From Deltaproteobacteria bacterium (GTDB lineage Bacteria > Desulfobacterota_B > Binatia > Binatales > Binataceae), in the NCBI GenBank assembly GCA_021827465.1, contig JAKAVX010000196.1, positions 1 through 5,684 on the forward strand: a stretch of 5,684 nt of DNA, in the 5' to 3' direction. Under the pieces are notes generated by a model. That model was not told the origin of the DNA. It worked only from the letters and a program-made list of their open reading frames with translations, and made no database searches. The translations under genes were made by a program, and so were the position numbers. The stretch's first letter is position 1. Every line of letters starts with the position of its first letter. Positions 1 to 5,232 of the stretch are shown one piece after another.

Positions 1-45
1 TTCCATCGGCTTGCGCAAGCGCTTGACTACCGGAAGTTCAACCAT
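1..45 (-). CDS. Possible 5' end of an unidentified gene, cut by the window edge
   Basis: Reading leftwards on the minus strand from an ATG at 45, fifteen codons (MVELPVVKRLRKPME) stay open to the window edge. An in-frame TGA lies just upstream and no other start codon lies between it and the ATG, so this ATG would be the start. A weak purine-rich AGGTGG sits about 12 bases upstream, farther than usual. It begins 46 bases after the stop of the RAM-domain gene on the same strand, so it could be a third gene of that operon. The piece is too short to assign a family and could be chance; the call rests on strand, spacing and an open frame only. Confidence 0.35.
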   Translation of the reverse strand, partial: MVELPVVKRLRKPME

Positions 46-91
46 AACCGCTTCGTCCCACCTTCAAAAAGAATATCACATCCCGCCGGCG

Positions 92-325
92 TCAGTCGGC
101 AACGATCGAGGTAAGGCTTCGGTTGACGCCGACAACGCTCTGGATCTTCTGCACCACCAGCTCTCCGAGCGCGGTCACGTCACCCGCCTCGGCGACCGCG
201 ATTATGTCGTGCGGTCCGGTCACCGCATGGGCGACGGAAACCCCGGGAACCTGCCTTATCTTGGCCGCGACCTCGCGGGCCTTGCCGGGTGAAGTGTCTA
301 TCAGGATGAAAGCCTTGACCGTCAT
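92..325 (-). CDS. Stand-alone Lrp/AsnC ligand-binding (RAM) domain protein
   Basis: This 77-residue protein matches the C-terminal effector-binding domain of Lrp/AsnC regulators in length and layout. A first strand (residues 2-10) is followed by a helix (13-25), a strand pair around the signature TGPHD (36-40) with IIAVAEA, a second helix (49-63) and a final strand (69-76). No helix-turn-helix is present and there is no room for one upstream. In the family this alpha/beta fold dimerises and assembles into rings that bind amino acids or other small molecules at subunit interfaces. Stand-alone versions are thought to sense ligands or modulate full-length Lrp proteins. The start is well supported by GGAGGAGAGA at 331-340. 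It lies 54 bases downstream of the 3-hydroxybutyryl-CoA dehydrogenase gene on the same strand, so co-transcription is likely. The ligand cannot be read from the sequence. Confidence 0.88.
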   Translation of the reverse strand: MTVKAFILIDTSPGKAREVAAKIRQVPGVSVAHAVTGPHDIIAVAEAGDVTALGELVVQKIQSVVGVNRSLTSIVAD

Positions 326-330
326 CGGTA

Positions 331-340
331 TCTCTCCTCC
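331..340 (-). promoter_or_regulatory. Strong ribosome binding site of the RAM-domain gene
   Basis: On the minus strand this reads GGAGGAGAGA, ending five bases before the ATG at 325. The AGGAG core is 8 bases from the start. It fixes the start and suggests the RAM protein is translated efficiently and independently of the upstream gene. Confidence 0.75.
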
Positions 341-379
341 CGTGCCACGCCGGCGCGCGGACCATAGCCCCGGCGGCGT

Positions 380-1267
380 CTATTTTATCGGAGCGGGCGG
401 AGCCGGATTTCCCTTCTCGTCGTAGGTGTAGAATCCGCGCCCCGTCTTGCGCCCCAGGTATCCCGCGTCAACGTATTTCTTGAGCAGCGGGCACGGCCGG
501 TACTTGTCGTCGCCGAGCACGCGCTGCATCACTTCCATTATCGCAAGGCAAGTGTCGAGGCCGATAAGGTCGGCCAGTTCCAGCGGACCCATCGGCTGAT
601 TGGTGCCGAGCTTCATCGCGGTGTCGATATCGGTTACCCCGCCCACTCCCTCGTACAGCGTGTAAACCGCCTCGTTGATCATCGGGAGCAGAACGCGGTT
701 GACGATAAAGCCGGGAAAATCCTGCGCCGTCATCGTGGTCTTGCCGAGCCGCTCGGCCAGATGCTGCGTCTCGCGGTAGGTGCCTTCGGAAGTCGCGAGA
801 CCGCGGATGATCTCGACCAGTTTCATCGCGGGCACCGGGTTCATGAAGTGCATCCCGATTACCTGGCCGGCGCGGCTGGTCCGCGCACCCATCCTGGTGA
901 TCGATATCGAAGAGGTGTTGGAGGCGAAGATGATGCCCGGATGGCATATCTTGTCGAGCTTCTGCAGCAGCCCGATCTTCACTTCTTCGTTCTCGGACGC
1001 CGCCTCGATTACGAAGTCGGCCTCGCTCATCGCATCGAGTTCGGTTGCGGTCCTGATCCGGGCAAGGATTTCGTCGCGCTCTTCGGGCTTGAAGCGTCCG
1101 CGCTGGATCATGCGGTCGAGGTTGCGGCGAATAGCCTTGAGACCGCGCTGGCAGGCATCTTCCGAGATGTCGATCATCAGGACCGGAATCCCGGCCTGCG
1201 CGGCGACCTGCGCGATACCCGAGCCCATCTGCCCCGCGCCGACCACGCCGAGCGTCTTTACGTCCAT
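380..1267 (-). CDS. hbd: 3-hydroxybutyryl-CoA dehydrogenase
   Basis: This 295-residue protein is a full-length member of the short monofunctional 3-hydroxyacyl-CoA dehydrogenases (Hbd/PaaH type). These are cytoplasmic enzymes interconverting acetoacetyl-CoA and (S)-3-hydroxybutyryl-CoA with NAD(P)H. The N-terminal Rossmann fold shows GAGQMGSG at residues 10-17, with D33 at the end of the second strand, suggesting NAD(H) preference. The active-site residues expected from characterised Hbd enzymes are visible: S119 in SNTSS, H140 in GMHFMNP, E152, and N190 in PGFIVNR. The C-terminal dimerisation domain (about 186-284) ends in the usual GRKTGRGFYTY. GGGAGG lies 5 bases before the ATG, so the start is secure. 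The RAM-domain gene follows at 54 bases on the same strand. Butyrate-type metabolism, fatty-acid or aromatic degradation, or hydroxybutyrate use are all possible; nothing in the window decides. The substrate may be longer than C4. Confidence 0.95.
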   Translation of the reverse strand: MDVKTLGVVGAGQMGSGIAQVAAQAGIPVLMIDISEDACQRGLKAIRRNLDRMIQRGRFKPEERDEILARIRTATELDAMSEADFVIEAASENEEVKIGLLQKLDKICHPGIIFASNTSSISITRMGARTSRAGQVIGMHFMNPVPAMKLVEIIRGLATSEGTYRETQHLAERLGKTTMTAQDFPGFIVNRVLLPMINEAVYTLYEGVGGVTDIDTAMKLGTNQPMGPLELADLIGLDTCLAIMEVMQRVLGDDKYRPCPLLKKYVDAGYLGRKTGRGFYTYDEKGNPAPPAPIK

Positions 1268-1272
1268 CAGAG

Positions 1273-1278
1273 CCTCCC
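1273..1278 (-). promoter_or_regulatory. Ribosome binding site of hbd
   Basis: The minus strand reads GGGAGG followed by a five-base spacer and the ATG at 1267. This is a near-ideal Shine-Dalgarno site and supports the chosen start. Confidence 0.75.
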
Positions 1279-1320
1279 ATCACCACCAGTCGCCACCTGC
1301 TCGGGCGACCTTCATGGCCC

Positions 1321-1369
1321 AAAAAAGGGATGAAGCTGGCGTTCGCACGACTGCGCATACCCAGCTTCA
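1321..1369 (-). terminator. Probable Rho-independent terminator between the secreted-protein gene and hbd
   Basis: A perfect 9-bp inverted repeat (TGAAGCTGG at 1331-1339, CCAGCTTCA at 1361-1369) encloses a 21-base loop. The loop can form a further 4-bp stem (CGCA/TGCG) around GTCG. On the minus strand the stem is followed by TCCC and then six T (1326-1321), so termination would act on minus-strand transcripts. No T-run follows it on the plus strand. It lies about 100 bases past the stop at 1470 and 53 bases before the hbd ATG, so it probably ends the secreted-protein transcript. The four bases between stem and T-run make it imperfect. If hbd is transcribed from a promoter farther upstream, it would act as a leader hairpin instead. 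Confidence 0.55.
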
Positions 1370-1469
1370 ATTCGAGACGTTACACCGGGCCACGGGACCC
1401 TGCAAGCTGAGTGAAAAATCGAGTGATTTGACAGGCCTGGGATCGGAAGCCAGCAAACCGCCGCGGCCG

Positions 1470-2063
1470 CTATCGCGGTGCCGCGCGGGATGGCGCCGCG
1501 GCGGGCGCGGGCGGCTGGGGCAGTTTCCCACCCGGGAATTTGGCCCACTTGGATTCGCCCGCGCGCAGCGGCGCGGTCAGAGCTCCTCCGGAAGCGATCA
1601 CCACCTGCTCGATTTCGTTGCTAAGCGTCTCGGCCTCGAACAACGATCGGAAGCCGAGCGCGACGCATTGCTGGACCTGCGGATCGTCGGCCGGACCATT
1701 GTCGCGTACTTTGCGCAGAATCGCCCTCAGCGCGGAAACCCGCGCCTGCAATTCGGTCAACCGCGCCTCGACTATGGGAGTCGGTTTTCCGTCGGCCATC
1801 AGATGAAGCGCGAGCGCCTGGTTGCGCTCGGATTCGGCAAGCGATTTGAGCGTGAGCCGGATCTCGCGGCATGAGGTTTCCGCGGTAAGCCGCGTCTCAG
1901 GATGCGACGCGCCGTGGGCCGGCGACGCGAGAATCGCTATCGCGACTATCGCGGCGGAGACCGCGGCACGCGCGCCGCCCGTCAAGGCAGGCGCCGTCTG
2001 TTCGATACGGCCGGGGCGGATGCAACGGGCCTGGAAAGGCCGCTTCGACGGGATACGGGGCAC
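1470..2063 (-). CDS. Secreted protein of unknown function with Ala/Pro-rich tail (start uncertain)
   Basis: I do not recognise the family. Read from a GTG at 2063, the product has 197 residues. A basic N-terminal stretch is followed by a hydrophobic segment (about 33-46) and SPAHG-AS, a plausible signal peptidase I site after residue 51, so export by Sec is likely. The mature part is mostly helical (about 62-158), rich in Arg, Glu and Leu, with only two cysteines (C65, C133) that could form a disulfide. The C-terminus (180-197) is Pro/Ala-rich and disordered-looking, ending in Arg. The frame has no ATG start: TTG at 2150, GTG at 2063 and TTG at 1985 are the options. GTG is preceded closely by AGGGAG, though the spacing is short. 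TTG at 1985 would give a more typical short signal peptide and 171 residues. It is divergent from plsC. The long open frame and coherent signal peptide argue that it is real. Confidence 0.68.
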   Translation of the reverse strand: MPRIPSKRPFQARCIRPGRIEQTAPALTGGARAAVSAAIVAIAILASPAHGASHPETRLTAETSCREIRLTLKSLAESERNQALALHLMADGKPTPIVEARLTELQARVSALRAILRKVRDNGPADDPQVQQCVALGFRSLFEAETLSNEIEQVVIASGGALTAPLRAGESKWAKFPGGKLPQPPAPAAAPSRAAPR

Positions 2064-2140
2064 TACTCCCTGAAAAACAGTCTCACCCCCGGGTTGCGCA
2101 TTACAGCCGATTGCAACCGGCAAGCCGCGCGCGTGATTTG

Positions 2141-2169
2141 CGTTTAACAATCGGCGCCGGGACTGTCAA
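2141..2169 (-). promoter_or_regulatory. Candidate sigma70-type promoter for the secreted-protein gene
   Basis: On the minus strand a perfect TTGACA (2169-2164) is followed by a 17-base spacer and TAAACG (2146-2141). A TGT just upstream resembles an extended -10. Transcription would start near 2134, about 70 bases before the GTG at 2063. The -10 matches the consensus at only three of six positions. If real, the TTG at 2150 is inside the promoter and cannot be the start codon. Confidence 0.42.
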
Positions 2170-2226
2170 CGCGGCCTCGCGCCCTCCTTGCCATCCGGCG
2201 CGAGTCTCGCCAAAAATTGGGGCGCG

Positions 2227-2982
2227 ATGGCGAATCATCTAGAGGTAAGGCCACCTCGATCGGCCGCCCCCGTCCGGCTTCTGAAGTTGGTGTGGGGCGT
2301 GGCGGCCACCCTGCTTGGGGTGCTGAACACCGCCGTAATGGCGTCGCTATCGGCGCTGCTCGCCGCACTCGGGATGCATCGCGGAGTCTCGGCGCTGAGC
2401 CGCGCGTGGGGATGGATGATTATCCGGACCTGCGGCGTCACGGTCGAAATCGAAGGCCTGGAGCATCTTCGCGGGCTCAAATCCTATGTGCTCGTGACCA
2501 ACCATCAGAGCTTCTTCGACATCTTCGCGGTAGTGGCTTTCATGCCCGGCGACATCCGCTTCGTCGCAAAGAAGGAACTGCTGCGGATCCCGCTGATCGG
2601 CTACACGCTGCGCAAGAACCGCCATATCGTGATCGACCGCCAGCGCGGAGGAAAGTCGATTCGCCGCGCCCTTGAGGCCGCGCGCGGCAGCTATCCGATC
2701 TGCGTGTTCGCCGAGGGCCATCGCTTCAACGACAACCTGATCCATCCGTTCAATGAGGGCGCCGCGTGGATCGCGATCGCGACGAAATTGCCGTGCGTGC
2801 CGCTGGCGATAATGGGCTCGGGCGCCTTCTATCCGCGCGGGGCGATGGTGGTTATTCCCGGCGGCAGGATGAAGATGAGAATCTGCCCGCCGATTCCCGC
2901 CGAAGGCGCGGATCGCGCCGAGTTGACCCGAACGCTCGAGGAAACGGTGCGCGCCGCGTTCGATCCCGCCTGGCACGGCTAA
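2227..2982 (+). CDS. plsC: 1-acyl-sn-glycerol-3-phosphate acyltransferase family protein (PlsC-like)
   Basis: This 251-residue protein is predicted to transfer an acyl group to lysophosphatidic acid, giving phosphatidic acid for membrane phospholipid synthesis at the inner face of the cytoplasmic membrane. An N-terminal hydrophobic region (about 18-48) fits membrane anchoring. Motif I is NHQSFFD, with the catalytic HX4D pair H93 and D98. Motif II is KKELLRIPLIG (115-125). Motif III is FAEGHR (161-166) where FPEGTR is usual, so Pro and Thr are replaced while E163, G164 and R166 are kept. Motif IV is VPLAI (191-195). The ATG at 2227, preceded by GGGGCG, is preferred over an upstream TTG at 2188 that would add 13 unlikely residues. 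It stands alone on the plus strand, 234 bases before the dehydrogenase genes. The substrate could be another lysolipid or acyl acceptor, given the altered motif III. Confidence 0.9.
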   Translation: MANHLEVRPPRSAAPVRLLKLVWGVAATLLGVLNTAVMASLSALLAALGMHRGVSALSRAWGWMIIRTCGVTVEIEGLEHLRGLKSYVLVTNHQSFFDIFAVVAFMPGDIRFVAKKELLRIPLIGYTLRKNRHIVIDRQRGGKSIRRALEAARGSYPICVFAEGHRFNDNLIHPFNEGAAWIAIATKLPCVPLAIMGSGAFYPRGAMVVIPGGRMKMRICPPIPAEGADRAELTRTLEETVRAAFDPAWHG

Positions 2983-3115
2983 GCGCCGCGTCCGCGCCGT
3001 CGGCGGGCGCGATCATGGCCCGCGGTGAAGTCCCCGAACCTGCGATTCCCTGCAACATGGGGCGGATGCCGTTTCGCTCGCGTCGCATCGCAGCCGCCGG
3101 CGCGACTCGCTCCGA

Positions 3116-3145
3116 TTGTTAAACCTCGCCGTTCTCGGCTACTTT
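3116..3145 (+). promoter_or_regulatory. Weak candidate promoter for the dehydrogenase operon
   Basis: TTGTTA (3116-3121) and TACTTT (3140-3145) are separated by 18 bases and match the -35 and -10 consensus at four and three positions. Transcription would begin near 3152, right at the base of the hairpin at 3154. In this GC-rich gap it is the best candidate I see, but similar matches arise by chance. Confidence 0.22.
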
Positions 3146-3153
3146 GGCCCGGG

Positions 3154-3190
3154 GCCCGTATGCCGCCTCTTGGGCATCACGGGCGGTTTT
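3154..3190 (+). promoter_or_regulatory. Terminator-like leader hairpin just upstream of the E1alpha ribosome binding site
   Basis: GCCCGTATGCC (3154-3164) pairs with GGCAT-C-ACGGGC (3173-3184) to give an 11-bp stem with one bulged C (3178) and an 8-base loop. GGTTTT (3185-3190) follows. The Shine-Dalgarno site begins only ten bases later at 3201, so no promoter fits between the hairpin and E1alpha. It may terminate plsC transcripts, attenuate read-through into the dehydrogenase genes, or, if transcription starts near 3152, form a 5' stem that protects the mRNA. The four-base T-run is short for an efficient terminator. Confidence 0.5.
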
Positions 3191-3200
3191 GCCGTGCTTC

Positions 3201-3206
3201 GGAGGA
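3201..3206 (+). promoter_or_regulatory. Ribosome binding site of the E1alpha gene
   Basis: GGAGGA is followed by a ten-base spacer and the ATG at 3217. An in-frame TGA at 3208-3210 lies between this site and the ATG, so no earlier start is possible. Confidence 0.7.
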
Positions 3207-3216
3207 CTGACAGACG

Positions 3217-4185
3217 ATGGATAACAAGCTCAAGCTCGATATCTACCGCAAGATGCTTCTCAGCCGCAGGCTCGAGGAACGGATCGCGGAGTTGATCAAG
3301 GCCGGACAGGTCGGCGGCTTCATGCATGCGGGCGTCGGTCAGGAGGCGCTGCAGGTCGCCGCGATTGCGACGATGCGTCCCGACGATTACCTGCTCTACG
3401 CCCATCGCGGCGTCGCCTACTGGGTCGCGCGCGGAATCCCGATCGAAAAGATTCTCTGCGACCTCGCCGGCAAGGAAGGCGGCACGAATCGCGGCAAGGG
3501 CGGCGTCATGCGGGTCGTATATCCGAAGCTTGGCGTGCTCGGCGAAAGCGGCACGCTCGGCGGATGCTTCCCAATCGCAGCCGGCGCGGGGATTTCGATC
3601 AAGGTCAAGGGCGAGGACAAGGTGGTGCTGTGCTTCTTCGGCGACGGCACCTCGAATCGCGGCACCTTCCACGAGGCGGTCAACCTGAGCGCCGTCCGAA
3701 AACTCCCAGTCGTGTTCATTTGCGAGAACAACGGATGGGCGGTCTCGATGCCGACCGAGAGATCGACCGCGGTCAAGGATATCTCGGCGCGCGCCGCCGG
3801 CTACAACATCCCGGGCAAGACCGTTGACGGCAACGATCCCGAGGCGGTGTACGAGGCGGTCAAGGAAGCCGTTGATCGCGCAAGGAAAGGTCTCGGCCCC
3901 TCGCTCGTCGAGTGCAAGACGTACAGGCTCTGGGGTCACTGGGTCGGCGATCCCGAGAATTACCGCTCGCGCGAGGAAGTCCAGAAGCATTGGCGGCGCG
4001 ACCCGCTGCCGCGCCTCGAGCAGAAACTCCTCGAGGAGAAGCTGCTCACCGACAAGACCAAGGCCGAGTTCGAGGCCGAGGCGCGCGCGGCGATCGACAA
4101 GGCGGTCGAGTTCATGCGCAACCAGCCATTTCCGAAACCGGAGACCGCGCTGCAAGACGTTTTCTCCGAATCCACGGCCGGCTGA
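3217..4185 (+). CDS. pdhA: 2-oxoacid (pyruvate/acetoin-type) dehydrogenase E1 component, alpha subunit
   Basis: This 322-residue protein has the usual length of bacterial alpha subunits of heterotetrameric E1. With the beta subunit it uses thiamine diphosphate to decarboxylate a 2-oxo acid (or cleave acetoin) and transfer the acyl group to lipoyl-E2 in the cytoplasm. The ThDP/Mg motif runs from GDGTSNRG (142-149) to ENN (170-172). The region corresponding to the phosphorylation loop of mitochondrial E1alpha is YRLWGHWVGDPENYRSREE (236-254), with H241, D245 and R250 conserved but the regulatory serine replaced. Two segments differ from the common pyruvate type: YAHRG (61-65) in place of YRxHG, and GKGGVMR (93-99) in place of GKGGSMH. 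These leave substrate choice (pyruvate, acetoin or branched-chain oxo acid) open. The E1beta gene starts 31 bases after its stop. The pdhA symbol is by type, not proven substrate. Confidence 0.93.
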   Translation: MDNKLKLDIYRKMLLSRRLEERIAELIKAGQVGGFMHAGVGQEALQVAAIATMRPDDYLLYAHRGVAYWVARGIPIEKILCDLAGKEGGTNRGKGGVMRVVYPKLGVLGESGTLGGCFPIAAGAGISIKVKGEDKVVLCFFGDGTSNRGTFHEAVNLSAVRKLPVVFICENNGWAVSMPTERSTAVKDISARAAGYNIPGKTVDGNDPEAVYEAVKEAVDRARKGLGPSLVECKTYRLWGHWVGDPENYRSREEVQKHWRRDPLPRLEQKLLEEKLLTDKTKAEFEAEARAAIDKAVEFMRNQPFPKPETALQDVFSESTAG

Positions 4186-4216
4186 CCCGAAAGAAAAGCG
4201 AGACGGTTAATACGCG

Positions 4217-5191
4217 ATGCGAACCATCACTTATGCGGAAGCGATAAGGGAAGCGATCATCGAGGAGATGAAGCGCGATCCTTCGGTAATTCTCTACGGC
4301 GAGGACGTTGCCAATTTCGGCGGTATTTTCCGGATAACCGCCGGACTGAAGGACATGTTCGGTGACGAGCGCGTTTTCGACACGCCTATCTCGGAAAACG
4401 CGCTGGTGGGAGGCGGCGTCGGCGCGGCCCTGACCGGTCTGAGGCCCATCGTAGAACTCCAGTTCGCGGATTTTCTCTTCACCGCGGGCGACGAAGTCGT
4501 GCTTAAGGCCGGGATGTGGCGCTACGGACATGGCGGCGCGTACAAGATTCCGCTGGTAGTGCGATGCCCGTCCGGCGCAACAGCCACCGGTCCCGAACAC
4601 GGCCAATGTCCCGAGGCGTTTTTCATGCACGCACCGGGACTGAAGATCGTTTCGCCGTCGAATCCCGCCGACGCGAAAGGACTTCTCAAATCCGCGATTC
4701 GCGAGGACAACCCGGTCCTTTATTTCGAGCACAAGCTACTCTACGCGACCAGCGGCGAAGTGCCCGAGGGCGAGGACTTCATGGTTCCGCTCGGCAAGGC
4801 GTCTATCGCGCGCGAGGGCGACGACCTTACACTCGTTGCAATCTCCGCGATGGTGCCGAAGGCGCTCAAGGTCGCCGAGCGGCTCGCCGGTGAAGGCCAT
4901 AGCGTCGAGGTTATCGACCCGCGCTCGATGGTCCCGTTCGATCGCGAGACCATCATCGAATCCGTCAAGAAGACCGGCAAGATCGTGGTCGCCGAGGAAA
5001 GCTACAAGACGCTCGGCGTCGGCGCGGAGATCGGCGCGATGCTGATGGAGAACGCGCTCGAATACCTCGACCGCCCGCTTCGCCGCGTCGCGATTCCCGA
5101 CGTGCCGATTCCGACCGCGGCGGTGCTCGAGGCGTTCGTTATCCCGAACGAGGAGAAGATTTACCAGGCGTGCCGCGAGCTGCTTTCCTGA
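4217..5191 (+). CDS. pdhB: 2-oxoacid (pyruvate/acetoin-type) dehydrogenase E1 component, beta subunit
   Basis: This 324-residue protein is full length for the E1beta family and pairs with the preceding alpha subunit to form the ThDP active site. Visible landmarks are YGEDV (27-31), FGGIFRIT (34-41), the ThDP-activating glutamate E60 in DTPISEN, and the GPEHGQCPEAFF segment (125-136). That segment carries H128, equivalent to the active-site histidine of Bacillus E1beta. GLKIVSPSNPADAKGLL (141-157) follows. The C-terminal transketolase domain (about 190-315) includes VEVIDPRSMVPFD (230-242) and VVAEES (257-262) and serves E2 binding. An in-frame TAA at 4208-4210 leaves the ATG at 4217 as the only start. 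Its Shine-Dalgarno is weak (GCGAGACGG), so translation may depend partly on ribosomes finishing E1alpha 31 bases earlier. The E2 gene follows after 41 bases. Confidence 0.94.
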   Translation: MRTITYAEAIREAIIEEMKRDPSVILYGEDVANFGGIFRITAGLKDMFGDERVFDTPISENALVGGGVGAALTGLRPIVELQFADFLFTAGDEVVLKAGMWRYGHGGAYKIPLVVRCPSGATATGPEHGQCPEAFFMHAPGLKIVSPSNPADAKGLLKSAIREDNPVLYFEHKLLYATSGEVPEGEDFMVPLGKASIAREGDDLTLVAISAMVPKALKVAERLAGEGHSVEVIDPRSMVPFDRETIIESVKKTGKIVVAEESYKTLGVGAEIGAMLMENALEYLDRPLRRVAIPDVPIPTAAVLEAFVIPNEEKIYQACRELLS

Positions 5192-5223
5192 CGCATGGAA
5201 CTTCGTTTACCTGCTGAATACCC

Positions 5224-5228
5224 GGGGG
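5224..5228 (+). promoter_or_regulatory. G-rich ribosome binding site of the E2 gene
   Basis: GGGGG lies four bases before the ATG at 5233. An in-frame TGA at 5215-5217, with no other start codon after it, makes this ATG the only option. Confidence 0.5.
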
Positions 5229-5232
5229 TGCG

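Noticed and set aside
9..20. Perfect 12-bp palindrome GCTTGCGCAAGC
   Set aside because: A single occurrence that falls within the possible partial coding sequence (Arg-Leu-Arg-Lys codons), with no second copy or context to suggest an operator.
1428..1456. Perfect TTGACA on the plus strand at 1428-1433
   Set aside because: At 17 bases' spacing the -10 position reads CAGCAA, which is not promoter-like, and no plus-strand gene follows.
780..1874. A 364-codon plus-strand frame spanning hbd, the gap and the secreted-protein gene
   Set aside because: It crosses two minus-strand genes and a terminator-like hairpin, and its translation is Arg/Ser/Ala-rich with no domain signal.
2993..3011. GC-only inverted repeat CGCGCC/GGCGCG just after plsC
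   Set aside because: A 6-bp all-GC stem is expected by chance in such GC-rich sequence, and no T-run follows, so it is not supported as a terminator.
3139..4155. A 338-codon open frame on the minus strand opposite E1alpha
   Set aside because: It lies antisense to a clearly recognisable E1alpha. The translation has no recognisable motif and is the low-complexity, Arg/Ala/Leu-rich product expected opposite a GC-rich gene.
4112..4732. Antisense open frame opposite the E1alpha/E1beta junction
   Set aside because: It overlaps two strongly supported genes on the other strand and shows no motif or ribosome binding site.
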